From Ruegeria atlantica (GTDB lineage Bacteria; Pseudomonadota; Alphaproteobacteria; Rhodobacterales; Rhodobacteraceae): a stretch of 64,000 nt of DNA. The stretch is from positions 248,001 through 312,000 of the forward strand of contig NZ_WQCG01000001.1 of assembly GCF_013032505.1 (NCBI RefSeq). Reading direction: 5' to 3'. The notes beneath the pieces are model-generated. The model saw only the letters and a list, made by a program, of their open reading frames with translations, made no database searches and was not told the origin of the DNA. Positions 35,951 to 46,986 of the stretch are shown piece by piece. The stretch's first letter is position 1; each line of letters begins with the position of its first letter. Both the position numbers and the translations under genes were made by a program.

Positions 35951-36702
35951 AGCTGGGCGAATACCTAAATTTCCTCAGCTACGTCAAAACTCTGGAAGAG
36001 CTTTGGGACGCTCACTGCCGCCAGATGGCCGAGTTTGGTTTTGACCGCCTTCTGTACGGCTACACACGCTATAGGACCGAGACGTCTTTGGGTGACCCCG
36101 AAGATTTCACCATCCTGACAAACCACGGCAAAGAATACATTGACGGGTTCGTGCGGGACGGGCTGTACTTTCATGCGCCCATGCTGAAATGGGCTCTGCA
36201 TAACGAAGGCGCGGCCAGTTGGAAACTGATCCAGGATATGAACTCCGATGGCACGATGACCGCCGAAGAGCGTCAGGTATATGAGTTCAATCGATCAAAG
36301 GGTGTTGTGGCTGGATACACCGTAAGTTTCACCTCGGTTTCGATGCGGTCCAAAGGCGCGATCTCTCTTTCGGCGGGTGGGGCCGTGGGTCAGGATGAGG
36401 TCGACGAAATCTGGGCGGAGCATGGCGATGACATTCTGTTGATGAACAATGTCGCGCATCTGAAGATTCTCACCCTGCCCTACAACACCCCTAATCGTGC
36501 ACTGACCAAGCGTCAGCGCGAGGCGTTGGAATGGGTTGGCGACGGCAAAACGACACAGGACATTGCGCTTTTGATGGGGCTGACGTCAGCAACCGTTGAG
36601 AAGCATTTGAGGCTCGCTCGTGAGTCTCTGTCAGTTGAGACAACAGCACAAGCAGTACTCAAGGCATCCTTGCAAAATCAGATGTTCATCATGGAAGCAT
36701 GA
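35947..36702 (+). CDS. LuxR-type regulator with altered autoinducer-binding domain
   Basis: 251 residues. An autoinducer-binding-type domain (about 5-165) is followed by a LuxR/FixJ helix-turn-helix (about 184-245; ALTKRQREALEWVGDGKTTQDIALLMGLTSATVEKHL). Counting by spacing from TraR, the canonical AHL contacts are W57 to Tyr64, Y61 to Phe68, D70 to Ala77, while P71 (Pro78) and W85 (Trp92) are kept. Loss of the Asp that binds the amide nitrogen suggests another ligand or none. No luxI gene is in the window. It is coupled to aroQ by an ATGA overlap. Solo LuxR-type proteins are common in roseobacters. Confidence 0.85.
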   Translation: MKLGEYLNFLSYVKTLEELWDAHCRQMAEFGFDRLLYGYTRYRTETSLGDPEDFTILTNHGKEYIDGFVRDGLYFHAPMLKWALHNEGAASWKLIQDMNSDGTMTAEERQVYEFNRSKGVVAGYTVSFTSVSMRSKGAISLSAGGAVGQDEVDEIWAEHGDDILLMNNVAHLKILTLPYNTPNRALTKRQREALEWVGDGKTTQDIALLMGLTSATVEKHLRLARESLSVETTAQAVLKASLQNQMFIMEA

Positions 36703-36710
36703 TGTGTCTG

Positions 36711-36734
36711 AATTGACGCTAAATTGCGTCAATT
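36711..36734. promoter_or_regulatory. Perfect inverted repeat just after the luxR-type gene
   Basis: AATTGACGC (36711-36719), spacer TAAATT, GCGTCAATT (36726-36734), eight bases beyond the stop codon. No T-run follows, so it is not a classic terminator. It could be a binding site for a dimeric regulator, or a hairpin protecting the aroQ-luxR messenger. The length and spacing are in the range of LuxR-type operators, but the sequence is not a lux box. Confidence 0.4.
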
Positions 36735-36739
36735 TACGT

Positions 36740-36994
36740 AGGGTAAGGAAATCATGACTTCCCGAATCTGAGCCCTAGTTGCACAGTGATATCGTTCCGT
36801 GAGTGGTGGCTTTAGCCTGGGAACGTTTTGATCGGATCTTTGCAATACCAAAGCTCTCCGGTCGCTCTGACGTAAAGGCGTCTATTTGTACGCGTCTCTT
36901 AGTCGGAATTTTGGGGGGCCTCGACCATCCCCATCTGCGGGGCCCCTCAATCCTTCCTTTTTTGTATGAGATTCAGTTCATGCGCTGATTGGCG
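36740..36994. other. Intergenic region, 255 bases, hairpin-rich, possible terminator or RNA
   Basis: No gene was found. There are three stem-forming stretches: CGTTCC...GGAACG enclosing GGCTTTAGCC (about 36793-36825), GACG...CGTC (about 36868-36882), and a GGGGCC...GGCCCC pair (about 36914-36946) followed by CTTCCTTTTTTG, which looks like a plus-strand terminator. It could end an unmapped small RNA. No Rfam family was recognised by eye. Confidence 0.25.
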
Positions 36995-37028
36995 CAAAAA
37001 AACCGACTACCAAAATGGTAGCCGGTTT
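36995..37028 (-). terminator. Terminator after tsf
   Basis: On the minus strand AAACCGGCTACCA (37028-37016) pairs with TGGTAGTCGGTTT (37012-37000) except one G-T pair, short loop TTT, followed by TTTTTTGCG. It lies 45 bases beyond the tsf stop. Confidence 0.8.
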
Positions 37029-37072
37029 CTATCTTGTTCAGGGTGAGGCCCATCTAAGGACCTCTGCCAGAC

Positions 37073-37948
37073 TTAGCCTTGTGCGGCTTTGGCAACTTCG
37101 GCTGCGAAGTCTTCTTTTTCGACCACGATGCCTTCGCCAACTTCAAGACGAATGAAGCCGGTGATGGTTGCGCCCGCTTCTTTGGCCGCTGCTTCAACGG
37201 TCAGGTCAGGGTTCACAACAAAAGACTGGTTCAACAGGGTCGCTTCAGCCACGAATTTCTTCATACGGCCTTCGATCATCTTTTCGATCACCTGCTCCGG
37301 CTTGCCGGATTCGCGGGCGATGTCCATCTGAACCTGCTTTTCTTTCTCGACAACAGCCGGATCCATGTCGGCCTCAGACAAAGCCGCTGGGTTCACAGCT
37401 GCGATATGCATCGCAACCTGCTTGCCAATCGCTTCGTCACCACCGGACAATGCAACCAGAACACCGATTTTGCCCATGCCGTTGGTAGCCGCGTTGTGGA
37501 CGTAGGACACAACAGTGTCGCCCGACAGTTTGGCCATGCGACGCACCGACATGTTTTCGCCAATGGTGGCGATCTTGTCGGTCAGAGTGTCTGCAACGCT
37601 TTTACCGCCCAGATCAGCTGCTAGCAAAGCTTCGACATTGTCGACGCCCTCGGCGGCGTAGGCAATCTTGCCAACCATTTCTTGGAAGTCAGCGTTTTTC
37701 GCGACGAAGTCAGTTTCCGAGTTCACTTCAACAGCAACACCGTTGCCGCCGTTGACGTGTACTGCAACCAGACCTTCAGCTGCGGTACGGCCGGATTTCT
37801 TAGCCGCCTTCGCCAGACCTTTGGTACGCAGCCAGTCAACGGCTTCGTCCATGTTGCCGCCGGTTTCGGTCAGCGCTTTTTTTGCGTCCATCATGCCTGC
37901 GCCGGTCGAGTCGCGCAGTTCTTTAACCATTGCTGCTGTGATTGCCAT
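37073..37948 (-). CDS. tsf: Translation elongation factor Ts
   Basis: 291 residues. It catalyses GDP/GTP exchange on EF-Tu. N-terminal UBA-like [44 protein letters not shown], then the TS dimerisation/core domain ([19 protein letters not shown]). Follows rpsB, separated by 76 bases containing a hairpin. Confidence 0.97.
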   Translation of the reverse strand: MAITAAMVKELRDSTGAGMMDAKKALTETGGNMDEAVDWLRTKGLAKAAKKSGRTAAEGLVAVHVNGGNGVAVEVNSETDFVAKNADFQEMVGKIAYAAEGVDNVEALLAADLGGKSVADTLTDKIATIGENMSVRRMAKLSGDTVVSYVHNAATNGMGKIGVLVALSGGDEAIGKQVAMHIAAVNPAALSEADMDPAVVEKEKQVQMDIARESGKPEQVIEKMIEGRMKKFVAEATLLNQSFVVNPDLTVEAAAKEAGATITGFIRLEVGEGIVVEKEDFAAEVAKAAQG

Positions 37949-37977
37949 CTTTTGGCTCTCCTCAATTCAAACGGAAT

Positions 37978-38000
37978 TGGGGCAGGTCTACCCTGCCCCA
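37978..38000 (-). terminator. Hairpin between rpsB and tsf
   Basis: A 9-bp perfect stem TGGGGCAGG / CCTGCCCCA with loop TCTAC (37978-38000). The minus-strand sequence after it is ATTCCGTTTG, not a long T-run. Likely a partial terminator or messenger-processing site that sets the rpsB to tsf ratio. Confidence 0.5.
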
Positions 38001-38024
38001 TATGTCAATAACGTGACGGGCAGC

Positions 38025-38828
38025 TTACGCTTCGGCTTTGGCTTCCGGCGCGGCTTCTTCAGCAACAGGTGCCTCTTCCGCAACGACTTCTTCAACCGGT
38101 GCTTCTTCGAATGCACCCAGGTCAACACCTGCGGCACCCATCTGAGCGGTCATGCCGTCCAGAGCTGCACGAGCAACCAGATCACAGTACAGAGCGATTG
38201 CGCGCGCTGCGTCGTCGTTGCCGGGGATGATGTAGTCAACGCCGTCGGGCGAGCAGTTGGTGTCGACAACAGCCACAACCGGGATACCCAGTTTGTTGGC
38301 TTCGGCGATGGCCAGTGCTTCTTTCTTAACGTCGATGACGAACAGCAGATCAGGAACGCCGCCCATCTCGCGGATACCGCCCAGCGATGCCTGCAGTTTG
38401 CCCTGGTCACGTTCCATGCCCAGACGCTCTTTCTTGGTCAGGCCTTCGGCGCCAGATTCCATTGCTTCGTCGATCTGGTTCAAACGGTTGATCGACTGGG
38501 AAACGGTTTTCCAGTTGGTCAACGTGCCACCCAGCCAGCGGTGGTTCATGTAGTACTGAGCCGACTTTTCAGCAGCTTCTGCGATCGGCTGAGCTGCCTG
38601 ACGCTTGGTGCCAACGAACAGAACGCGGCCACCTTTTGCAACGGTGTCACGAACGGCCTGCAGAGCTTGGTCCAGCATCGGAACTGTCTGGGTCAGGTCC
38701 ATGATGTGGATACCATTGCGCGAGCCGTAGATGAACGGGCCCATGCGGGGATTCCAACGCTGTGTCTGGTGACCAAAGTGAACGCCAGCTTCCAGCAGCT
38801 GACGCATGGTGAACTCGGGAAGAGCCAT
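38025..38828 (-). CDS. rpsB: 30S ribosomal protein S2
   Basis: 267 residues from ATG 38828 ([21 protein letters not shown], with AAGGAAAA upstream); a longer frame to 38885 is not conserved. Full S2 fold ([70 protein letters not shown]). The last ~30 residues are an acidic Ala/Glu/Val tail, low complexity. Confidence 0.97.
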   Translation of the reverse strand: MALPEFTMRQLLEAGVHFGHQTQRWNPRMGPFIYGSRNGIHIMDLTQTVPMLDQALQAVRDTVAKGGRVLFVGTKRQAAQPIAEAAEKSAQYYMNHRWLGGTLTNWKTVSQSINRLNQIDEAMESGAEGLTKKERLGMERDQGKLQASLGGIREMGGVPDLLFVIDVKKEALAIAEANKLGIPVVAVVDTNCSPDGVDYIIPGNDDAARAIALYCDLVARAALDGMTAQMGAAGVDLGAFEEAPVEEVVAEEAPVAEEAAPEAKAEA

Positions 38829-38922
38829 GCTATTTTCCTTTTCCGGTTTACGCCTCGGCGGGGGTGAAAGAAGCGGATGCTCCAACCGGCGGGCCAGATA
38901 GGGATGTCTCCCCTACAAAGCC

Positions 38923-38943
38923 CAAACCCCGCCTGCGGGTTTG
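38923..38943 (-). terminator. Hairpin downstream of olsA, upstream of rpsB
   Basis: CAAACCC (38923-38929) and GGGTTTG (38937-38943) form a 7-bp stem; the minus-strand flank GGCTTTG is only mildly T-rich. It lies in the 166-base gap between olsA and rpsB, which should also contain the rpsB promoter. Weak terminator candidate. Confidence 0.35.
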
Positions 38944-38994
38944 AATGGCGCGCGTATACGGCAGGTTTTGATGCAGTGCAAGGGCATTTCGCCC

Positions 38995-39849
38995 TTATTT
39001 TTCAAGCCGTGCCAATGCATGTGCGTGACGCACCGCCTCTTCGCAATGCGCTGCCAGTGCCTTGCGGTCAGCAAAGTCGCTGACCTTCGCTGGTGTATGG
39101 TAGATCAACTCGACCGATCCCTGTCGACGCGCACCCAGGGTCTTAAGCAGATGTGGGGCGAAATCCATGTCGCCCCACCAGCCATAAAACCTGTCCGGCT
39201 GTCCGGCAGGCGCGTGAAAGATCACCGAGACCGGTTGAACGTACATGAACTCCTGCAGCTCTTCTGAAAAGAACGCGGCAAAAAGCGTTGTTTTGAATGG
39301 CAAAACACGAAGTCCGTCGGTCGAAGTGCCTTCCGGAAAGAACAACAGCTTATGCCCGACTTTCAGCCGCTCTTCAAAGATCTGCGTCTGTTCGCGGGCT
39401 TTCTTTCGGTCACGTTCGATGAACACCGTACCCGTTGCACGGGCCAACCAACCAATACCTGGCCATTTAGCCACCTCGGCCTTGGACACGAAGTACACCC
39501 GCTTTCGGGCGTTCAGCGCAAAGATATCCAGCCATGAGGTATGGTTTGCGACCACCGCGCCGCGTTCGCGCATCAATTCGCCAGAACAGCAAAAACCGAT
39601 GCCAAGAAGACGGAGCGCGCTGCGGCAGACAAACTGCACTATGAACGGGGTGATCGGCCGACGCAGCCCGAACATCGGGCGTTCAATCAGGCGAACTGTC
39701 AACAAGACAAGCAGTCCGCCAAAGACCAAAATTGCCACTGGGAGCCCGCGTAGGATCACCAGCATCCAGCCTAGGACACCCAATTCGATTGGATCCGGCG
39801 CGTCGTCGCTATTCCAAAGAGCGTCATTCACCGGATCAGGCTCCGCCAT
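38995..39849 (-). CDS. olsA: 1-acyl-sn-glycerol-3-phosphate acyltransferase-type (OlsA-like)
   Basis: 284 residues. PlsC-family acyltransferase with a membrane segment (about 25-55, VLGWMLVILRGLPVAILVFGGLLVLLTVRL). Motifs: NHTSWLDIF (HX4D), FIERDRKKAREQ, FPEGTSTDG. The olsB gene is directly upstream, overlapping by 14 bases, so this is most likely OlsA, which adds the second acyl chain to lyso-ornithine lipid. A plain PlsC role is the alternative. Confidence 0.8.
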   Translation of the reverse strand: MAEPDPVNDALWNSDDAPDPIELGVLGWMLVILRGLPVAILVFGGLLVLLTVRLIERPMFGLRRPITPFIVQFVCRSALRLLGIGFCCSGELMRERGAVVANHTSWLDIFALNARKRVYFVSKAEVAKWPGIGWLARATGTVFIERDRKKAREQTQIFEERLKVGHKLLFFPEGTSTDGLRVLPFKTTLFAAFFSEELQEFMYVQPVSVIFHAPAGQPDRFYGWWGDMDFAPHLLKTLGARRQGSVELIYHTPAKVSDFADRKALAAHCEEAVRHAHALARLEK

Positions 39850-40591
39850 AGATACGCCGCTGGCGTTCGTTCATCCGTTCCGTGTCCAGAACCAGGCAAA
39901 CATCGGTCGTGTTGAACGCATGGTCGATAAACGCCCCCTCACCCACAAAACCGCCCAGCCGCAGATAGGCTTTGATCAGTGAGGGAACCTGCACCATAGC
40001 CGCACGGCGATCCAACGCCTCAGGTGCGACCAGATCCATACTTTGAAAGACAGCCGGTTGTGCCCGAACCCGCAAGTCCGGCGGCGCCAAATGATTGTGG
40101 TGCAACATCGATAATGGCTGCGCTAGTTCCTGAACATCGATACCGTGAAAACTGGCGACGCCAAACAGAACTTCGATCTCGCGTTCGTTCACATATCCGG
40201 CCAATCCGTTCCACAGATGATACATCGCCGTCCCACCGCGGTAATCGGGGTGAAGGCAGGACCGTCCAAGCTCCAATAGCTTGCGACCGCTTTGTTTCAA
40301 AACGGTCAGGTCGTATTCATCCTCGGAATAAAACTGCCCAAGTTCCGCTGCACGTTCACCGGGTAACAGTCTGTAAACACCCACAACTTCGCCGGTCGCG
40401 TCATCATAGGCCAACATGTGGTCAAAGAAAGGATCAAAGCGATCTTGCTCCAATCCTGCCTCGTGGTCCACCATCTCGCCACCGCCGCCCAATTCACGGA
40501 CAAACACGTCATAACGCAGCCGCTGAGCAGCGCGCAACTCGGCCTCGGAGTCGGCGAGTTTTACAGTGAAAGAAGGGCCTGAATCCGGCAT
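39836..40591 (-). CDS. olsB: L-ornithine N-acyltransferase OlsB (GNAT-type)
   Basis: 251 residues. The segment ELRAAQRLRYDVFVRELGG, the core FDPFFDHMLAYDDATGEVVGVYRLLPG and LELGRSCLHPDYRGGTAMYHLWNGLAGYV match the OlsB/ autoinducer-synthase-like acyltransferases. It makes lyso-ornithine lipid using 3-hydroxyacyl-ACP, first step of the phosphate-free membrane lipid. Overlaps olsA. A CTGATA/TATCAG dyad and a CtrA-like motif lie upstream. Confidence 0.85.
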   Translation of the reverse strand: MPDSGPSFTVKLADSEAELRAAQRLRYDVFVRELGGGGEMVDHEAGLEQDRFDPFFDHMLAYDDATGEVVGVYRLLPGERAAELGQFYSEDEYDLTVLKQSGRKLLELGRSCLHPDYRGGTAMYHLWNGLAGYVNEREIEVLFGVASFHGIDVQELAQPLSMLHHNHLAPPDLRVRAQPAVFQSMDLVAPEALDRRAAMVQVPSLIKAYLRLGGFVGEGAFIDHAFNTTDVCLVLDTERMNERQRRIYGGA

Positions 40592-40616
40592 CGGGGTTTC
40601 CGCTTTTGTTTGCGCG

Positions 40617-40682
40617 CTGATACCCCAGTTATCAGTCGAATGGCAACCAGCGTTGCGATTGCCGGTTGTTAACCATTCTTAA
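40617..40682 (-). promoter_or_regulatory. olsB upstream region: dyad and near-CtrA motif
   Basis: CTGATA-N7-TATCAG (40617-40635) starts 26 bases upstream of the olsB ATG and could bind a dimeric regulator or overlap the promoter. Further upstream, read on the minus strand, TTAA-GAATGG-TTAAC (40682-40668) differs from the CtrA site at 17523 only by a 6-base instead of 7-base spacer; it contains the CtrA half-site TTAACCAT on the plus strand. The 6-base spacing weakens a CtrA call. Confidence 0.35.
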
Positions 40683-40689
40683 ACCAGTT

Positions 40690-40872
40690 TCACAGATCAA
40701 AGACGGGCGTCAGGGCAATGCGGGTTCCGTCTATTACCACTTTTCCCTGATCGCGGAAATTCACGGTGACTTTGCCGCCGATGTTGGACTGCACCTGTCC
40801 GACGCCCCAGTCGGGGAAATCGGGGTGGCGGACATACATGCCCGGTGCAAGAATGGCATTGAGGTCTGTCAT
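40690..40872 (-). CDS. DUF3553 domain protein
   Basis: 60 residues from ATG 40872 (MTDLNAILAPG), with GGAG upstream; the frame to 40902 is longer but less likely. Compact SH3-like domain (YVRHPDFPDWGVGQVQSNIGGKVTVNFRDQGKVVIDGTRIALTPVF) resembling those found at the C-terminal end of some UvrD-type helicases. It is a short independent gene, divergent from chpT. Function unknown. Confidence 0.75.
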   Translation of the reverse strand: MTDLNAILAPGMYVRHPDFPDWGVGQVQSNIGGKVTVNFRDQGKVVIDGTRIALTPVFDL

Positions 40873-40916
40873 GATCGGGCTCCGGTCCGGCGGCAGATAC
40901 AACAGGAGAGGTACGC

Positions 40917-41513
40917 ATGGGCGACACCAACGTCAATCTGGCCGAGTTGATCGGGTCGCGGATTTGTCACGATCTGATCAGCCCCATTGGTGCAATTACC
41001 AATGGCCTGGAATTGCTCGAAATGGTTGGTGCTGTACATGGACCCGAAATGGAGCTGATTTCGGGCAGCGTCGGAAGCGCCGGAGCAAGGATACGGTTCT
41101 TTCGCGTGGCTTTTGGCTCGGCCAGCGATCAGCCATTGGGGAGGACAGAGGTTACAGAGCTGTTGAAAGATGTCGAAAGCGTTGGCCGCGTGCGTGTCAA
41201 CTGGCACATTACCGACGCCATGCCTCGCAATCAGATCAAACTCGCCTTTCTGGCCCTAATGTGTTGCGAAAGCGCAATGCCGATGGGTGGTGACGTCTCA
41301 GTGGAAAACTACGGCGGCGGTTGGACGGTGACGGGGGTCGCGGACAAGTTGAAAATTGACGCTGATCTTTGGAAAAACCTGCCCAAAGGCCAGTTTGCCA
41401 ACGCGGTGACACCGGCACATGTGCAGTTCGCGCTACTGCCTCAGACAGCAGTATCCATGGGACGGCGGGTTGCGGCGGAAACCACCTCAACCCGCGTCGC
41501 GATCCGGTTTTAA
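40917..41513 (+). CDS. chpT: Histidine phosphotransferase ChpT
   Basis: 198 residues. The DHp-like helical hairpin holds the phospho-acceptor His18 ([23 protein letters not shown]); the C-terminal half is a degenerate ATPase-like domain ([34 protein letters not shown]). It relays phosphate from CckA to CtrA/CpdR in alphaproteobacteria. It fits the perfect CtrA box at 17523. The gene stands alone, with proA converging on its end (4-base overlap). Confidence 0.88.
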   Translation: MGDTNVNLAELIGSRICHDLISPIGAITNGLELLEMVGAVHGPEMELISGSVGSAGARIRFFRVAFGSASDQPLGRTEVTELLKDVESVGRVRVNWHITDAMPRNQIKLAFLALMCCESAMPMGGDVSVENYGGGWTVTGVADKLKIDADLWKNLPKGQFANAVTPAHVQFALLPQTAVSMGRRVAAETTSTRVAIRF

Positions 41514-42772
41514 GAGCGCACCGTCCCGTTACCACGCACCAGATATTTGAAACTGGTCAGTTGAGCGGCCCCGACCGGGCCGCGCGCATGCATCTTGCCG
41601 GTCGCGATGCCAATCTCAGCTCCCATCCCAAATTCACCACCATCGGCAAACTGGGTCGAGGCGTTGTGCATCAGAATCGCACTGTCGAGGCGCTCAAAGA
41701 ACCGGGCCGCGGCGTCTGCATCCTCTGTCATGATGCAATCGGTATGGTTAGAGCCAAACTGACGGATGTGTGCGATGGCCGCGTCAATGTCTGCGACCGG
41801 TTTGGCCGCGATGATGCTGTCGAGGAATTCCTTACCCCAGTCGTTTTCAGTGGCTTCGATGGTGCCGTCCACGGCCAAAGCACCTTCGGCGTGGATCTCG
41901 ACACCTGCAGCCAGTAAGGCGGAAATGATATCCCGACCAAGTGTTTCAGCTACATCCTGATGGATCAGAAGACATTCGGCCGCACCACAAATTCCGGTAC
42001 GCCGGGTTTTCGCATTCAGTACGACATCAAGGGTTTTTTGCGGATCCGCGGCTTTGTCGATGTAGATGTGCACGATGCCTTCCAGATGAGCAAATACAGG
42101 CACCCTCGCCTCTCGCTGTACTAGCCCCACCAGACCTTTGCCACCGCGCGGAACGATTACGTCTACGCAATCGGTCATGGTCAGCAATTCTTGCACGGCG
42201 GCGCGGTCGCGCGTGGGTACCAGCTGGATGGCGTCTTCGGGCAGGTTGGCCGCCTTCAGCCCTTCGACCAGACAAGCGTGAATGGCTGTGGAGGAATGGA
42301 AGCTTTCAGAACCACCGCGCAGAATAACCGCATTGCCCGACTTCAGGCATAGTGCGCCAGCATCAGCTGTGACGTTCGGGCGGCTTTCGTAAATCACACC
42401 GATAACGCCCAGCGGCGTGCGTACCCGTTGGATGTTCAAGCCCGAGGCCATATCCCATTCGGTCAGAACCTCACCCACCGGATCGGCCTGATCCGCGACC
42501 GTGCGCAGCCCATCGACCATGCCTTGAACACGCGCCTCGTCCAGCATCAGGCGATCCATCATTGCTGGGCTCAAGCCCTTTTCGCGACCAAACTCCAGGT
42601 CCTTTTTGTTGGCCTCGATGATATCTGCGCGTCTTGCCCAGACCGCATCCGCGGCCGCAATCAGGGCTGCGTGTTTACGCTCGGCACTGGCAAAGGCCAG
42701 ATCGGCCGAGGCCGCCTTGGCACGTTTTCCAAGATCGGCCATCAGGGCGGGAATGTTGTCGAAATCCTTCAT
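41510..42772 (-). CDS. proA: Glutamate-5-semialdehyde dehydrogenase (gamma-glutamyl phosphate reductase)
   Basis: 420 residues. NADPH reduction of gamma-glutamyl phosphate in proline synthesis. The [57 protein letters not shown] and catalytic [14 protein letters not shown] segments are intact. Downstream of proB by 44 bases on the same strand. Confidence 0.96.
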   Translation of the reverse strand: MKDFDNIPALMADLGKRAKAASADLAFASAERKHAALIAAADAVWARRADIIEANKKDLEFGREKGLSPAMMDRLMLDEARVQGMVDGLRTVADQADPVGEVLTEWDMASGLNIQRVRTPLGVIGVIYESRPNVTADAGALCLKSGNAVILRGGSESFHSSTAIHACLVEGLKAANLPEDAIQLVPTRDRAAVQELLTMTDCVDVIVPRGGKGLVGLVQREARVPVFAHLEGIVHIYIDKAADPQKTLDVVLNAKTRRTGICGAAECLLIHQDVAETLGRDIISALLAAGVEIHAEGALAVDGTIEATENDWGKEFLDSIIAAKPVADIDAAIAHIRQFGSNHTDCIMTEDADAAARFFERLDSAILMHNASTQFADGGEFGMGAEIGIATGKMHARGPVGAAQLTSFKYLVRGNGTVRS

Positions 42773-42816
42773 CTCAGATGCCTTTCGGTCGGTCTTTTGC
42801 TTCTATCATCGCGCAA

Positions 42817-44954
<2,138 letters not shown>

Positions 44955-44982
44955 CTAATGCAAAGGCCCCATCGGCCACAAG

Positions 44983-45519
44983 TCAGAGTTTTTTACTGTA
45001 AGTCCAGGTGGGCACATTTGCATCGCGCGCCACCGAATAACTTTCGGCATCACCCAGATATTGAAAACCGCAATGGGTCAGCACACGGGCCGAGGCCGGA
45101 TTGTCCTGAAACACGCTGGCAAACATCGTCGCGTTTTCCAACGGGTTGGCCAGAACCAATGCCTCGACCGCCAGTGATGCGACACCGGTGTTCCAATAGA
45201 CCGGAGCGACCCAGTAGCCGACCTCGGACTGATTGCGATCTAGTTTTTCCAATGAGATCAGACCGATCAGCTCCGGGCCGTCATCTTTTGTAGCATCCAG
45301 CGCCCACACATCCTCTGCCCGTTCCTCGGACATCGAGCGCGCAATAAACGCCTCGACGGAACCCGGCGGCAGCGGATGTGGGATCGACGTGGTCATACGC
45401 GCAACCCGTTCATCACCTGCATAATGCTCGATGAGACCCATATCCGAACGACGCAGTGGGCGCAGATCGAACCGCTCGGTTTCGATGACCGGCTGGTTTA
45501 TTATTGTCTCAAGTTTCAT
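44983..45519 (-). CDS. GNAT family N-acetyltransferase (RimJ/RimL type)
   Basis: 178 residues from ATG 45519, with GGAGGA upstream; the frame to 45585 runs into the preceding gene. TERFDLRPLRRSDMGLIEHYAGDERVARM and the acetyl-CoA loop with GYWVAPVYWNTGVASLAVEALVLANPL are typical. It starts within the end of the LysE gene (4-base overlap). Substrate unknown. Confidence 0.85.
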   Translation of the reverse strand: MKLETIINQPVIETERFDLRPLRRSDMGLIEHYAGDERVARMTTSIPHPLPPGSVEAFIARSMSEERAEDVWALDATKDDGPELIGLISLEKLDRNQSEVGYWVAPVYWNTGVASLAVEALVLANPLENATMFASVFQDNPASARVLTHCGFQYLGDAESYSVARDANVPTWTYSKKL

Positions 45520-46124
45520 GAGTGCGTTCCTCCTCCGAACAACACAAAAAGTACGGACGCAACAGTGAGACTGGCTAACGTCCACATCAGATATTTTTCC
45601 ACGGGCCGACCTTCAACCACGTGGGCAATTCTATCTCCGGCAAATGTCCAAATCGGATGTAAAACTACCTGGCAAAGCAACAAACAGAGAGCGATCGTGA
45701 ATGTTGCGTTAAAGCTGGACGTGCCAGCCGCAACAAACCCGGTAAATCCGGCAATGATCATGGCCCAAGCCTTTGGATTAAGAGGGTGAACGATCAACCC
45801 CGCCCAAAAACCGGGCACCTCTCCGGTGGTATCGGTGCGCGACAACCGCAGGTTCGCGATTTTCCAGGCCAACCAGCAGATATATGCCGCCGAGGCGTAT
45901 TTCAGCACGGTAAAGACCATTGGGGCCTGATCCGCGAGTTGCAACAGACCAAAGCCAACGGGCCAGATGATCAGCTGTTTACCCATGATCACACCAGCCA
46001 CGAACGGCAATGCGGCACGAAACCCATAACGCGCGCCCGTCCCCAACAGGACCATGTTGGCGGGCCCCGGCGTTCCGACCTGAGAGGCTGCGAAGATCAG
46101 GAAACTGGTGGTGGCAACGGTCAT
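45516..46124 (-). CDS. LysE/RhtB-family amino acid exporter
   Basis: 202 residues with about six hydrophobic segments. GTPGPANMVLLGTGARYGFRAALPFVAGVIMGKQ is the LysE signature region, with NPKAWAMIIAGFTGFV in the C-terminal half. Exports an amino acid or derivative across the inner membrane. It overlaps the acetyltransferase genes before and after it by 4 bases each, so the three are translated as one unit. Confidence 0.88.
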   Translation of the reverse strand: MTVATTSFLIFAASQVGTPGPANMVLLGTGARYGFRAALPFVAGVIMGKQLIIWPVGFGLLQLADQAPMVFTVLKYASAAYICWLAWKIANLRLSRTDTTGEVPGFWAGLIVHPLNPKAWAMIIAGFTGFVAAGTSSFNATFTIALCLLLCQVVLHPIWTFAGDRIAHVVEGRPVEKYLMWTLASLTVASVLFVLFGGGTHS

Positions 46125-46621
46125 TCCATCGCCTCCCAGTCCGCACGACGCAGCAAAACGTCCTGAACAGTCACATCTTCGTTGGTCGAACGTACCGTCG
46201 CACGGTGTTGCCCATCCGGTTTGAACCCAAGTTTTGACAAGACCGCTTTGGACCGTTCGTTGCCCAGATGATAACCAGAGGTAAGTTCCTGCCGATCAGA
46301 TCGAAAGAACCTTGAGATCATCGCGCGGGCGGCTTCTGTCACATAGCCATGCCCCCAAGACGATTTCGCAATCCAATAACCCAGCTGAGATCCGGTCGAG
46401 ATGCAACCAATGAGGGCGTCCTCCCGGGTGATAGCAAAGGCATCATGCTCTGTGGCCATCGAGCCGACAAATTCGGCGGAATGTTCGGTTTCATAGGGGT
46501 GAGGAACGACCGTAAGCCAACGCACCACGTCAATGTCGTTCAGGAGCGTGACCAGACGCGACGCATCCTCACGCCGAAAACGGCGCAATGTCAGACGTCT
46601 TGTAATTATCACTTCGGTCAT
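46121..46621 (-). CDS. GNAT family N-acetyltransferase (RimJ/RimL type)
   Basis: 166 residues from ATG 46621 (AGGAG upstream; a longer frame enters the rpmA terminator). MTEVIITRRLTLRRFRREDASRLVTLLND and the acetyl-CoA loop LGYWIAKSSWGHGYVTEAARAMISRFF are typical. First gene of the GNAT-LysE-GNAT operon. Not close in sequence to the other GNAT at 44983. Confidence 0.85.
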   Translation of the reverse strand: MTEVIITRRLTLRRFRREDASRLVTLLNDIDVVRWLTVVPHPYETEHSAEFVGSMATEHDAFAITREDALIGCISTGSQLGYWIAKSSWGHGYVTEAARAMISRFFRSDRQELTSGYHLGNERSKAVLSKLGFKPDGQHRATVRSTNEDVTVQDVLLRRADWEAME

Positions 46622-46637
46622 GGGACCGCTCCTGAAA

Positions 46638-46672
46638 ACGAGAAAGGGGACCGGCACTTTGTGCCGGTCCCC
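46638..46672 (-). terminator. Terminator after rpmA
   Basis: A perfect 12-bp stem GGGGACCGGCAC (46646-46657) / GTGCCGGTCCCC (46661-46672), loop TTT; the minus strand continues TTTCTCGTTTTC. It separates rpmA from the GNAT-LysE-GNAT operon. Confidence 0.8.
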
Positions 46673-46705
46673 CATGAAATTTTCTTAAACCTTCTGGGTT
46701 TCGGC

Positions 46706-46975
46706 TTACTCTGCGGCCTCCGCCACTGGCAGGACCGAAATAAAGGTGCGGTTTTTGAGGCCTTTGTGGAACTTCACAGCGCCATCAACAGTAGCAAAGA
46801 TTGTGTGATCTTTGCCCATGCCTACGCCTTCGCCCGGCCAGAACTTGGTGCCGCGCTGACGCACGATGATGTTGCCCGAAATGGCGGCCTGACCACCATA
46901 CAGTTTCACGCCAAGGCGGCGACCAGCTGAGTCGCGACCGTTACGGGAGGAACCGCCAGCTTTTTTATGTGCCAT
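46706..46975 (-). CDS. rpmA: 50S ribosomal protein L27
   Basis: 89 residues, standard. [61 protein letters not shown] is typical. Preceded directly by rplU on the same strand (11 bases). Confidence 0.97.
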   Translation of the reverse strand: MAHKKAGGSSRNGRDSAGRRLGVKLYGGQAAISGNIIVRQRGTKFWPGEGVGMGKDHTIFATVDGAVKFHKGLKNRTFISVLPVAEAAE

Positions 46976-46986
46976 TCTCTCTCTCC

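Noticed and set aside
35947..36702. Complete AHL quorum-sensing system
   Set aside because: No luxI-type gene in the window; OlsB (39836) shares an acyltransferase fold with autoinducer synthases but is a lipid enzyme beside olsA.
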